From: Pseudomonas monsensis
GTDB lineage: Bacteria > Pseudomonadota > Gammaproteobacteria > Pseudomonadales > Pseudomonadaceae
DNA length: 64,000 nucleotides
Reading direction: 5' to 3'
Assembly (NCBI RefSeq): GCF_014268495.2
Contig: NZ_CP077087.1
Coordinates: 6,064,001 to 6,128,000 of the forward strand
Below, in pieces: positions 9,636 through 18,778 of the stretch. Numbering within the stretch: the stretch's first letter is position 1; each line of letters starts with the position of its first letter. The position numbers and the translations under genes were made by a program. The notes under the pieces were generated by a model. That model was not told where the DNA came from and searched no databases. It worked only from the letters and a program-made list of their open reading frames with translations.

Positions 9636-10931
9636 ATGGACGTCACCGCAAAAATCAGCCTGGGCGATCCGCTGGAACCCGCACGCAAGGCCACCGCACA
9701 AATGCTCCAGGAGCGCGAGCGCACCTTTTCGCTGCCACAGCCGTTTTACAGCGACGAGCGCCTGTTCGATATCGACATGCAGGAGATCTTTCAGAAGGAA
9801 TGGCTGATCGCCGGCATGACCTGCGAGATCCCGGCCAAGGGCAACTACCTGACCCTGCAGGTCGGCAAGAACCCGATCATCGTCATTCGTGGCGGCGACG
9901 GCGTGGTGCATGCCTTCCATAACGTCTGCCGCCACCGTGGCTCGCGCCTGTGCACCAGCGAAAAAGGCAAGGTCGCCAAACTGGTCTGCCACTACCACCA
10001 GTGGACGTATGAACTGGACGGTCGACTGCTGTTTGCCGGTACCGAAATGGGCGCCGATTTCGACATGAAGCAGTACGGCCTCAAACCGGTGAACGTGAAG
10101 ACCGCCGGCGGCTACATCTTCATCAGCCTGGCGGACAATCCACCGGCCATTGATGACTTCCTGTCGACGCTGAACCACTACATGGAACCGTACGACATGG
10201 AGAACACCAAGGTGGCGATCACCACCACCTTGATGGAAAAGGCCAACTGGAAACTGGTGCTGGAAAACAACCGCGAGTGCTACCACTGCAACGCGTCGCA
10301 CCCGGAACTGCTGAAAACCCTGCTGGAATGGGACGACGTCACCGACCCGCGCGCCGATCAGGCGTTCAAGGATCACGTCGCCGCCTCCGCCGCTGCCTGG
10401 GAAGCCGAGAAGATTCCTTACGCCCACGCCAGTTTCGGCCTGCGCAACCGTATCGTGCGCATGCCGCTGCTCAAGGGCACCGTGTCGATGACCATGGACG
10501 GCAAACAGGGCTGCGCGAAACTGATGGGCCGGATCAAGAACCCCGACCTCGGCTCGATGCGCATTCTGCACCTGCCGCACTCGTGGAACCACTGCATGGG
10601 CGACCACATCATCGTCTTCACCGTGTGGCCGATCAGCGCCCAGGAAACCATGGTCACCACCAAATGGCTGGTGCACAAGGATGCGGTCGAGGGCGTGGAT
10701 TACGACGTAGAGCGCATGCGCCAGGTGTGGGACGCGACCAACGATCAGGATCGTCGTCTGGCCGAAGAGAACCAGCGCGGGATCAACTCCACCGCTTACC
10801 AGCCTGGGCCTTATTCCAAGACCTATGAGTTTGGCGTGGTCAACTTCGTCGACTGGTACAGCGAGCGGATGCTGAGCAACCTCGGCGCCGAGCCGGCGCC
10901 GTACCTCAAAGGCGTTCCCGTCCAGGGCTAA
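9636..10931 (+). CDS. gbcA: Glycine betaine demethylase, Rieske oxygenase component
   Basis: The 431-residue Rieske non-haem iron oxygenase converts glycine betaine to dimethylglycine and formaldehyde using electrons from GbcB. The Rieske cluster ligands are in CRHRG and, 17-18 residues later, CHYHQW (roughly residues 94-118). The mononuclear iron ligands lie in the following ring-hydroxylase alpha domain (NNRECYHCNASHPE). The start at 9636 is preceded by GAGGA at 8 nt; the upstream in-frame ATG at 9615 has no ribosome site. It is divergent from gbcB and expected to be activated by GbdR. Downstream is a REP pair and no further co-directional gene. Confidence 0.96.
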   Translation: MDVTAKISLGDPLEPARKATAQMLQERERTFSLPQPFYSDERLFDIDMQEIFQKEWLIAGMTCEIPAKGNYLTLQVGKNPIIVIRGGDGVVHAFHNVCRHRGSRLCTSEKGKVAKLVCHYHQWTYELDGRLLFAGTEMGADFDMKQYGLKPVNVKTAGGYIFISLADNPPAIDDFLSTLNHYMEPYDMENTKVAITTTLMEKANWKLVLENNRECYHCNASHPELLKTLLEWDDVTDPRADQAFKDHVAASAAAWEAEKIPYAHASFGLRNRIVRMPLLKGTVSMTMDGKQGCAKLMGRIKNPDLGSMRILHLPHSWNHCMGDHIIVFTVWPISAQETMVTTKWLVHKDAVEGVDYDVERMRQVWDATNDQDRRLAEENQRGINSTAYQPGPYSKTYEFGVVNFVDWYSERMLSNLGAEPAPYLKGVPVQG

Positions 10932-10940
10932 AAGCAAAAG

Positions 10941-11034
10941 CTTCGCGAGCAAGCTCGCTCCCACAGGGACTGGCGGTGTACACAAATTCTGTTAACACCG
11001 CAGACCACTGTGGGAGCGAGCTTGCTCGCGAAGA
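10941..11034. repeat. Inverted REP pair
   Basis: CTTCGCGAGCAAGCTCGCTC (10941-10960) faces GAGCGAGCTTGCTCGCGAAG (11015-11034) between the converging ends of gbcA and the metallophosphoesterase gene. The inward or outward order differs between pairs, but the sequence is the same as at 3811. Confidence 0.9.
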
Positions 11035-11053
11035 GGCCGGCCCAGTCACCGCC

Positions 11054-12298
11054 TTATTTGGATGACCACCTCACCGATCCATCCTCGCCAATAAACTCCT
11101 CAAAAATATCCTCGCCCACCAACCTGATTTTCGCGTAGCCATTCAGCACCCGCAGCGGATACGCCGGATCGTTGGCATCCTGCGTCTCCGACCACAACAC
11201 CCGCGAATGTCCGTTCAGCTCGCTGGCATTGCCACAGGGAATCGCCCCGTGCCCGGCACAGCGCGCATGCAAACCGCCCTGCTGCGCATAGACGATGCCG
11301 TTATGCAGATGCCCCCAATACCAATAATCCGGCTCCCGCCCCAGCGCATCGCACACTGGTTGATACAGCGCAGTCTTGTTGTGCCCGGAAATATCGAAGC
11401 CCTGATGATGGCTGAGCACCATGATTTTCTTGCGTTTCGGCAGGCCTTTCAGCCACTGGATCTGCGGTTCGTTGAGGGTGCCGTCCATGTACAGGTTCAT
11501 CGCATCCGAGGCATACGCCGAATCCAGCCCGACCACCAGCCAGTCGTCATTGATCAAGGCGAAGTAACTGGTGCCCTGCTGCCCCGGAAAACGCTTGGCC
11601 AGTTCCTTGAAGTAGCCGTGGGCGCCGCTGTACATCTCGTGGTTGGAGTTGAGGGTGAACGAGCCATGGCTGCCCATCGGCCAACCGGCCATGTCGACGT
11701 CCTCCTGGGAGTGACTGCCGGCGTAGTAAACGTCGCCCAGATGGATGGTGAAATCCGCCTGCGCCAGCTGCATCTGGTTGGCCACCGACACCGCCGGTGC
11801 GTGGCTGTCGAAGGGACCGGTGCCCCAATCGCCGGCGATGGCCAGGGTCACGTCGCGCTCCATTTGCACCACCGCCGGGTCGGTGCCGAAGGTTGCGTGA
11901 TGGCGCAGGTTTTCGATCCATTTGAGCAGCGCCTCGCTCCACAGCAGATCCAGCAGTTCCCACTTGCGACACCCAAGCAGGCTGCCGTCCTTGAGCACCC
12001 GGGTTTGCAGTTGATCACTCGACTGCGGCAAGGGCGCAGCACCGCCGATGCGCAGGATCGACAAGCCGTGGGACAGCTCCCAGGGTACGCTCGGTTCGTC
12101 GTCCGGCAACTCGCCGTTTTTCAGCACGTACTGTGCCTGATCGTGCCCGCGCTGCAGCAGCTTGATGATGGCCTGAAACTCGTGCGGCTCCAGTTCGCTG
12201 ACGAGCTTCATCCAGGCCATTTCCATGCGCGTGAACAAGCCGTGAATGCGCACTTTGACCTTGTCGTATTCGTGTTTCAGATGACCGACCGCTGACAT
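11054..12298 (-). CDS. Calcineurin-like metallophosphoesterase
   Basis: The 414-residue protein has the five metallophosphoesterase motifs in its second half: GDWGTG, HLGDVYY, NSNHEMY (in place of GNHE), LSHHQGF and YWGHLHNG. These bind a binuclear metal centre. The first ~150 residues (MSAVGHLKHEYDKVKVRIHG onwards) are mostly helical and not recognised. There is no signal peptide, so it is probably cytoplasmic. Its substrate is unknown. It begins 25 bp after the diheme cytochrome gene and likely shares a transcript with it and with the GMC-hydrolase fusion upstream, an odd mixture of activities that suggests a common but unidentified pathway. Confidence 0.88.
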   Translation of the reverse strand: MSAVGHLKHEYDKVKVRIHGLFTRMEMAWMKLVSELEPHEFQAIIKLLQRGHDQAQYVLKNGELPDDEPSVPWELSHGLSILRIGGAAPLPQSSDQLQTRVLKDGSLLGCRKWELLDLLWSEALLKWIENLRHHATFGTDPAVVQMERDVTLAIAGDWGTGPFDSHAPAVSVANQMQLAQADFTIHLGDVYYAGSHSQEDVDMAGWPMGSHGSFTLNSNHEMYSGAHGYFKELAKRFPGQQGTSYFALINDDWLVVGLDSAYASDAMNLYMDGTLNEPQIQWLKGLPKRKKIMVLSHHQGFDISGHNKTALYQPVCDALGREPDYWYWGHLHNGIVYAQQGGLHARCAGHGAIPCGNASELNGHSRVLWSETQDANDPAYPLRVLNGYAKIRLVGEDIFEEFIGEDGSVRWSSK

Positions 12299-12323
12299 GG
12301 CGTAATCCTCTATCCGTAAGGGC

Positions 12324-14192
12324 TCACAGGGTTTTCATGAATTCGATCAACGCACGCTTGTCGGCGTCCGACAGCTGCGTCCCGTACAGGTGACCGCTGT
12401 TGTGGTTGCCCTCCAGCCGGGTGTCGTATTTGAAGTCCGCCGAGGCTTTGGCCTGGGCGCCGCTGGTGACGAAACCGACGTTGGCCGGGTCGTAGACGTC
12501 GGAGCCGGTGTAGAACACCACCGGGCGTTTTTCCGGCGGTTGCAGCAGGTCCCACAGGGTTGGCACCGACCCGTTATGCAGGTACGGCGCGCGCAGCCAG
12601 ATGCCGTCAGTCGGCGTGTTGCTGTAGCTCTGGGTCTTGCGATACGCACCGAAGTCGAACGGCGGTTTCTTGAAGGTGTGGAATGCCGTCACCAGACCGG
12701 TGGTGAACGAGTCGAGCCGATGCGGATCGGTGCCGAGTTGGTCGATGTTGGTGGTGACCTGCCCGGTGTCGGCGCGGCCGAAATCATGACAACCGGCGCA
12801 ATTGGCCTCCCAGACCGGTTTGCCCTGGGCGACTTTCGCCTGATCCAGTGCCCACGGCCACGCTGGCGCCTTGTGCCCGAGCAGCCAGTTGGTCACCCGG
12901 TTGAAGCTCGGCGGCAGCACTGATTCCGGCGTCGCGCCCACGGCCATCGCGGCGGCGTAGTTGCGTTCGTGAATCTTGTTGTTATTGCCGTCCCAGTGCA
13001 GGTACATCGATTCCCGTGGTTTCTGGTTCCACACTTGCGGCAGGTCGACGGTGCCGATGGTCGAGTCATCCGGGAAGCCGAACACCACCATTTTCGTCGG
13101 GTTGAAGGTGTCGGTGCGGCCCGGGCCCTGTTGCGGGCGCAGCTTCTGCCAGGCGTAGGCCTGCTTCTGCTTGAGCAAGGCGCTTTTCGCCATCGGGATG
13201 ATCAGGTAGCGGTTGTAGAGCTTCTCGAAAAAGCCCAGCTGGAACTTGCCGTTGATCGCCGCCATCACCGCGTCGGTGGTGAATTTCGGATCGCTGGCGC
13301 AATCGTAGGCGTACCACTGGAACGCTTGCAGTTGCAGGGTATTGGCCGGCGCGCTCGGCACGTTGACCGCGACGTCGCTGGCATTGGCCCGGTACGAGCC
13401 GGTGTGGCACAGCGCGCAGTTCGGCTCGACGGTCGGGTAGCCGACCTGCCGCTTGGCCATGCCGATCGGCAGATCCTTGCCGTTCTCATAGAGAAAACCG
13501 AAGACTTCCCAGCCGCCGGGTTTGGGCATTTTTTCCGGGCACATCTGCGGCAGCACGGCGAACAGGTAATACGGGATCCGTGCTTCGATGCCCAGGCCGA
13601 TGGCAGCGTATTTGTAGTGATCTTCGTCGGAAGCGTATTCCTGCTCCGGCACCACCCGCAGCATCTGGTACCAGGTTTCGTAACCGATGAAACCCAGGAC
13701 GGCCAGCACAACCAAAGTGCCGACCTTGAAGCCGTGGCTTTGCCATTGCCGCGCCCAGGCCGCGCGCCACTCACGCCAGCCATCGCAGAGCAATGCCCAT
13801 GGCCGGTTCGCGGGCGTGGTGCCGAGGTACAACAGAATGCCGAGGATCAGAAAGAAGCTCAGATCGCCCATCAACATCGGCACGAACACCGAGCCCTGGC
13901 TGCTGGTGTTGATCAGATAGATCCAGAACACCACCGCGATCAGTCGCGTCAGTACGCACAGCCAGGAATGCACCACGTAGCGCGGCGCGTTGAAGCCCGA
14001 CGGCATGTAAAACACGCTGATGCCCACCAGCAGCATCCCGGCATTTTCCAGCCACGGGTCGGAGAGTTGCGGCGGCAGACCGACCACCGATGTCAGCAAC
14101 CCCGGCGCGAACAGCGCGGGGATCGCGAACACCATGTTCATCGCAATGCCGATCCAGATGAAGCGTTGAAACCAGCGGATGTAGCTTTCCAT
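12324..14192 (-). CDS. Membrane-anchored diheme c-type cytochrome, RoxA-like
   Basis: The protein of about 622 residues has four predicted membrane helices in the first ~135 residues, a fifth near residue 160-180 (VGTLVVLAVLGFIGYETW), then a large periplasmic part. Two haem-binding motifs are present: CALCH (about residue 259) and CAGCH (about 464). The C-terminal segment DGIWLRAPYLHNGSVPTLWDLL is shared with the RoxA rubber-oxygenase/cytochrome c peroxidase-like group. RoxA itself is a secreted diheme dioxygenase; the fused membrane domain here is different, so electron transfer is as likely as oxygenase action. The start at 14192 (MESYIRWF) has better Shine-Dalgarno spacing than 14201. It sits between the GMC fusion and the phosphoesterase genes. 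Confidence 0.85.
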   Translation of the reverse strand: MESYIRWFQRFIWIGIAMNMVFAIPALFAPGLLTSVVGLPPQLSDPWLENAGMLLVGISVFYMPSGFNAPRYVVHSWLCVLTRLIAVVFWIYLINTSSQGSVFVPMLMGDLSFFLILGILLYLGTTPANRPWALLCDGWREWRAAWARQWQSHGFKVGTLVVLAVLGFIGYETWYQMLRVVPEQEYASDEDHYKYAAIGLGIEARIPYYLFAVLPQMCPEKMPKPGGWEVFGFLYENGKDLPIGMAKRQVGYPTVEPNCALCHTGSYRANASDVAVNVPSAPANTLQLQAFQWYAYDCASDPKFTTDAVMAAINGKFQLGFFEKLYNRYLIIPMAKSALLKQKQAYAWQKLRPQQGPGRTDTFNPTKMVVFGFPDDSTIGTVDLPQVWNQKPRESMYLHWDGNNNKIHERNYAAAMAVGATPESVLPPSFNRVTNWLLGHKAPAWPWALDQAKVAQGKPVWEANCAGCHDFGRADTGQVTTNIDQLGTDPHRLDSFTTGLVTAFHTFKKPPFDFGAYRKTQSYSNTPTDGIWLRAPYLHNGSVPTLWDLLQPPEKRPVVFYTGSDVYDPANVGFVTSGAQAKASADFKYDTRLEGNHNSGHLYGTQLSDADKRALIEFMKTL

Positions 14193-14232
14193 ATCATCCA
14201 TTTCCTTTTACATAACTGGATCGAACCCATTC

Positions 14233-14365
14233 CTGTGGCGAGGGGATTTATCCCCGATCGGCTGCGAAGCAGTCGCAAACTATCGCCTGCAGTTTGTCAG
14301 AAACACCGCGCGGCCTGACTTGGGGCCGCTGCGCGACCCATCGGGGATGAATCCCCTCGCCACAA
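14233..14365. repeat. Large REP-like inverted repeat
   Basis: CCTGTGGCGAGGGGATTTATCCCCG at the left faces GGGGATGAATCCCCTCGCCACA at the right with a ~85-bp spacer that itself contains inverted GC-rich stretches. The same type recurs at 53108 and 54737. It separates the cytochrome gene from the upstream fusion gene and could modulate the operon's mRNA. Confidence 0.85.
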
Positions 14366-14400
14366 AGGACTTTCTCTGCACAAAAGATCAATCACAGGTG

Positions 14401-17400
14401 TCAGCCGAGGGCGGTTTTCTCCAGGTGTTCAAGGATGATCGGATAGACATCGACCACCGCGTTCTTGCCGAACATGCAGTCGATATGGCCATAGCCCGGC
14501 ACCACATGCCGGCTGTAACGCTCCGGCCCATGGACTTCGCAGACGCGCTGGTAGGTTTTCAGGGTGCTTTCCGGCAGGTAGCACTGGTTGTCGGCGCCAC
14601 TGATGAAGCAGATCGGCATCGTCAGCCGGTCGAAGTGCGGCATGTACACATCGTTGCCTTTGAAATCCACCAGGTGCCCTTTGCGCACGATCAGCGCCAG
14701 GTGCTCGAAGGTCTCGATATTCGACTCTCCGAACAGCTCGTGCAGGTTGTCGTGCAGGGTTTCGTTGAGGGTGTCGTGGCGATACAGCGAGGCGTACATG
14801 AAGGTGATGCGGTGGCATACCGGGTTGGTGCAATAACCCTGTGCCTCGATCCGCGCATAGCCATTGAGGGCCTTGTCGTAGAGCCGGTTGAACCAGTTTT
14901 CCTTGCTGTCGGCGTAGGCCGTCATCGACTTGATGCCGATTGCATCGAGCATCCCCGGCAGGTGCAGCCCGGCCTTCAGTCCGGTGGCGGTGGCGACCAC
15001 GGTGTCAGCGGCAATCTGCGAGCAGACCACCGAACGCACGCCTTGCAGCCCCGCCAGCAGTGACATGAAGAAAGTCGTCGCGCCGTAGCAATGCACCACG
15101 CACTGCACGTCTTTGGCCTGGGTCTGCCGCTGAATCTGCGCGATGGCAGCCTTGAAGTCGTACTGGGCGATCTGGTCGCCGTTCCATTCCTTCTTGCTCG
15201 CCGGCAACAGAATGCTCACGCGAAAATCCAGCAGCCAGACGTCGTAGTCGTGCTTGCACAGGAACTCCAGCAGGTTGGTCTGGATGGTGTCGGTGGAAAA
15301 GATATTCGACCCCACACCCAGGCCGTGCACCAGCATGACCGGGCCCTTGCTGCCGGCCTGATAGCGGGTCAGGCGCAGCTCGACGCCGTCCTCGGTGGGG
15401 AAGAAATGCACCGCCGGGGTCGGCGCATCCAGCGGCCGTTTCAAGCGTGGCGGCGCGTCGGGGTTGAAGTAGATATCGCCAGCGAAGACCCCACCGTAAC
15501 TCTCCCAGAGAATTCCGGCGAAGAACTTGCCGAAGCGCGCCAGGCCTTCGATACGCTCACGCTCGTTGCGCGCGTTGAGCACTTTCATGGTGGTCATCTG
15601 CTTGGCGAAATCGGTCGGATGAATGTGCATAACCCCGGAGCCGATCACCTCGCCCGACTTGTCCGGCCCGCGATACAGCGTCACGTACAAGGTGCTGGTG
15701 TCGTGCCAGATGTTCAGCACGCCGTTGTCTTCCGGCACGGTCTTGAAGGCGCTGAAGAAATAGTCGCTGCCGTCCTCGGCGCTGAGTTTCATGTCGTATT
15801 TCATGTGCCGCGTGTCGACCTGCTGCTCGAATTGCTCGAACAGGTTGAACACGCCATTGCTGGCGGTCAGCGGTTGCGGCGATAGCGCCGGGGCGTTGAC
15901 CGTGCCGACGATGGTCGCGGCGTGTTCCGGCTCCTTGATCATCCGGTTGAGGTCGTTGGCGGTGATGGTCAGGGTGAAGTCGATCGGCGAATTGTCCGCC
16001 TCGCCGCGTTTGGCCGCGGCTTCGTAGACCTTCAGATCGGTGCTTTGCGCGGCGGTGAAGGCCCGGGAGAAATAGCCCTTCATGGTTTCGGTGAACTGCA
16101 CGCCGAGGGTCGGTGGTGCCACCTGTTTGCGCGGTGCCGACGGCAGCGTGTAGTCGATGTGCCAGCCACGGTCGGCGGCGAGCAGGCCCATGTTGCGCTC
16201 GCTCACAGCGGAGATGGTCAACAGCGGATTGACCGCCAGCGAGGTCGGGATCACCGCGCCGTCAGTCACGTACAGGCTGGCGTAGACATCAGTGCCGGCC
16301 GCGCCGCTGAACACCTGGCCCTTGTGATTGACCACCCCTTGCCCGGCGTCCTCGCCCATCACGCAACCGCCCAGCGGATGCACCGAGACAATGCTGTGCT
16401 TGAGCAGCTTGGTCCAGATCGGGTTCTCCACCCAGACCCCGCCCAAGGCCTTGGTGCTCTGGTACAGACGTTCGTTGCCGAGCTTGAAGTTTTCCTGCTC
16501 GCCGACGCCCGGCCAGTCGATGCGCAACTGGTCCTTGTTGTCGAGAATCATCCGGCCCTGGCCGCTGTCGTGGCTCATGATCAGGTAGGTCTGCATGTTG
16601 TGCAGCGCGCCGTAATACGGGCCGCGCAGGAAGCTTTCGGCTTCGCGCTCCTTGTACCTCACCTTGCCGCTGAAGCTGTCATCGGTGGCCTTGCCGATCA
16701 TTTCGGCGAACCCGGCCATGGCCGGTACCATCGGCCGGCCGAGTGCGCCGGGGATCGAGCCCTCCTCGATAACCATGCGGCTGCGCCAGTCACCTTCGGT
16801 GCGCATGTCGATGACCGAAGTGATGCACGGGCCGACTGGCTGCATTTCCTTGGCCGGATGCGCGCCGAAGCCGATGCCGTTGATGGTCTGCTCGCAGTTG
16901 TGGCCGAAGCCGAGGATGTCGCCGTTGCCGCTCATGTTCTCGCCGAGCTGGCCGGACATCACCAGCCCCTTGTCGCGCGAGCGCAGCAGAATCTCGGTGG
17001 AGCCGAGGGTGCCGGCAGAGACCACGACGATGTCAGCCTTCACGAACAACGTGGGCGCGTCGAATTTCTCACGCCCGCTGTCGAGATACTGGAAATGCAC
17101 GATCCAGCCGTCGCCGTCACGCTCCAGATGACGCACCTCGGCCTGACAGAAAATCTCCGCGCCGTGGTTCCAGGCATCCGGCAAATAGTTCATCAGCGTG
17201 GTGTTCTTGGCCTTGTTGTTACAGCCCGAGACGCAGTCGCCGCACTGGTTGCACGGCAGCTGTTCGACGCCGACGTGGTTGAGGTTGTTCGGCAGTTTGT
17301 CGAAGGTCACGTTGATCGGCGGCTTGTAGAAGTGCGCGCCCTGCTTGAGGTAGTCCGCGGACTTTTTGTTGGCGTCGAGCTTGGGCAGGTTCGGTGCGCT

Positions 17401-17853
17401 ATTCGGGTACGGATTGGGCTTGAGCATTTCCCGGGCACGGGCATAACCGTCCTTGAGCAAGGTATCGCGATGTTCACGTACCGCCTGCGGCCAGCGCGGG
17501 TCATCGAACACTCCGGGCTCAGGCTCCAGGGCCACGTTGGCGTTGATCAACGACGTACCGCCGAGACCACAACCGACCACCACGTTCTGCTGGGCATTGA
17601 CGTGCAAATCAAACAGCCCGGTGCGCGAACCGATATGGCCATCCGGGTCATGCACCTGCAGCTCTTCGGTCGCGGCAATCATGGTATTGGGATATTCGCC
17701 GGGCTGGATTTCCCGCCCGCGTTCGAGCAGGCACACCTGCTTGCCGGCCCGGGACAGGCGCGACGCAGCAATGCCGCCGCCATAGCCGGAGCCGATGACG
17801 ATCACGTCGTAGTGTTCCTTGATTTCGCTGATGGACGTTGCGATGCGTGTCAT
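14401..17853 (-). CDS. GMC oxidoreductase / alpha-beta hydrolase fusion protein
   Basis: This 1150-residue protein joins two enzymes. Residues 1 to about 590 form a GMC-type FAD oxidoreductase of the cholesterol-oxidase group: VIVIGSGYGGGIAASRL (about 18-34), a cysteine cluster PCNQCGDCVSGCNNKAK (about 210-226), and HPLGGCVMG plus TNPLLT-like NPLLTISA near the end. A linker domain (about 600-830) follows. Residues from about 850 form an alpha/beta hydrolase with MLVHGLGVGS (oxyanion region), nucleophile elbow HCYGA, acid in ISGADNQCY and His in GYGHIDCMFG. The nucleophile is Cys, as in PhaC synthases and dienelactone hydrolases, not Ser. No signal peptide is seen. The substrate is unknown; a sterol, lipid or polyester-like alcohol is a reasonable guess. 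It heads a probable operon with the diheme cytochrome. Confidence 0.9.
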   Translation of the reverse strand: MTRIATSISEIKEHYDVIVIGSGYGGGIAASRLSRAGKQVCLLERGREIQPGEYPNTMIAATEELQVHDPDGHIGSRTGLFDLHVNAQQNVVVGCGLGGTSLINANVALEPEPGVFDDPRWPQAVREHRDTLLKDGYARAREMLKPNPYPNSAPNLPKLDANKKSADYLKQGAHFYKPPINVTFDKLPNNLNHVGVEQLPCNQCGDCVSGCNNKAKNTTLMNYLPDAWNHGAEIFCQAEVRHLERDGDGWIVHFQYLDSGREKFDAPTLFVKADIVVVSAGTLGSTEILLRSRDKGLVMSGQLGENMSGNGDILGFGHNCEQTINGIGFGAHPAKEMQPVGPCITSVIDMRTEGDWRSRMVIEEGSIPGALGRPMVPAMAGFAEMIGKATDDSFSGKVRYKEREAESFLRGPYYGALHNMQTYLIMSHDSGQGRMILDNKDQLRIDWPGVGEQENFKLGNERLYQSTKALGGVWVENPIWTKLLKHSIVSVHPLGGCVMGEDAGQGVVNHKGQVFSGAAGTDVYASLYVTDGAVIPTSLAVNPLLTISAVSERNMGLLAADRGWHIDYTLPSAPRKQVAPPTLGVQFTETMKGYFSRAFTAAQSTDLKVYEAAAKRGEADNSPIDFTLTITANDLNRMIKEPEHAATIVGTVNAPALSPQPLTASNGVFNLFEQFEQQVDTRHMKYDMKLSAEDGSDYFFSAFKTVPEDNGVLNIWHDTSTLYVTLYRGPDKSGEVIGSGVMHIHPTDFAKQMTTMKVLNARNERERIEGLARFGKFFAGILWESYGGVFAGDIYFNPDAPPRLKRPLDAPTPAVHFFPTEDGVELRLTRYQAGSKGPVMLVHGLGVGSNIFSTDTIQTNLLEFLCKHDYDVWLLDFRVSILLPASKKEWNGDQIAQYDFKAAIAQIQRQTQAKDVQCVVHCYGATTFFMSLLAGLQGVRSVVCSQIAADTVVATATGLKAGLHLPGMLDAIGIKSMTAYADSKENWFNRLYDKALNGYARIEAQGYCTNPVCHRITFMYASLYRHDTLNETLHDNLHELFGESNIETFEHLALIVRKGHLVDFKGNDVYMPHFDRLTMPICFISGADNQCYLPESTLKTYQRVCEVHGPERYSRHVVPGYGHIDCMFGKNAVVDVYPIILEHLEKTALG

Positions 17854-18225
17854 GAGGGTGTTCCTCTCTCAGGCAGATGGGGCAACTCTGCGGTTGCCTG
17901 CAATCAATGGGCGAACGGGCACCTGGTCTCCGAGACGAACCCGGCGACAGCACAGCGGTTGGAGCAGAAGTCGCTACAGACGAGCGTGTTGATTGGCCGC
18001 ACGACGTAACGTGCGCTTGCGTGGCGAGGGGGGATGGCGGCGTGGGCGGCTATCCATCATGCGTTCTCCCAGAACCTGATGTGGATAAGTAACGGCTGTC
18101 CTTGTGCCATTGCAGTGAAGACAGCGCAGGTTTCGAAGTCAAGGCGACGATTTAGAACTGTATGAAATGTGATCAATCGCCGTTTGGACTATGGCCGGCG
18201 CGGCTTGCAGGGTTCGACGAACAAG
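17854..18225. other. Intergenic region upstream of the GMC fusion gene
   Basis: These 372 bp contain the presumed promoter of the GMC operon and one inverted DnaA box (TGTGGATAA at 18080-18088). No convincing open frame or RNA gene is visible. Confidence 0.5.
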
Positions 18226-18749
18226 TTATCCACATAGCCACCCACAGCAAATGGGGGTAACTGTGGATGAAGCCGAAAATAACCCGCTGATTTGTGAAGA
18301 AAAAGCGTGACTTATGCAGAAGAAGGCTTTGCACCAACGATTGATCAGAATTTGATCAACAGCCTGTAACGCACGTTCTGCAAGGCGTGTAGAGGATGGC
18401 GAACACCTTATCCACAGAAGCACCAACAGAGAACGGGGGTAAGTTTTGCGGGTCTGTGGAAAAGCGCTGCAGCGTGTGAAAATCCGGGGGTCTGGAGAAG
18501 ATTCGCCGGTCTTTCACGGGTACTTGATCGTTTTTTAATCAACTCTCTACAAGCCACGATCTATAAGGCTCGCAGCGTATAGCGAACATCTTATCCACAG
18601 AAGCGCCAACAGAGATTGGGGGCAACTTGCCGAGTTATTCAGCTGAAAAACCCAGAAAAAACCGCGACTTAGGCTGGTTGTTTTTTGAGCGGATGGCTGC
18701 AGGCCTTGATTGGCGCGGGATGCAGGGAGGGGCGAACACGTTATCCACA
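18080..18749 (+). repeat. Degenerate ~150-183 bp repeats carrying perfect DnaA boxes
   Basis: TTATCCACA occurs at 18226-18234, 18408-18416, 18591-18599 and 18741-18749, and its reverse complement at 18080-18088. The last three are embedded in the same wider core, GAACA.., TTATCCACAG.., CCAACAG, then a G-rich run and TAA, with spacings of 182, 183 and 150 bp. The sequence between cores has diverged, so this is an old tandem repeat whose DnaA-box core has been kept. TTATCCACA is the consensus high-affinity DnaA site. Confidence 0.75.
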
Positions 18750-18778
18750 GATCCGCCAACAGGGATTGTGGGTAAACC

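Noticed and set aside
15922..18009. 695-codon + strand frame over the GMC fusion gene
   Set aside because: It mirrors the real minus-strand gene and has no domain-like segments.
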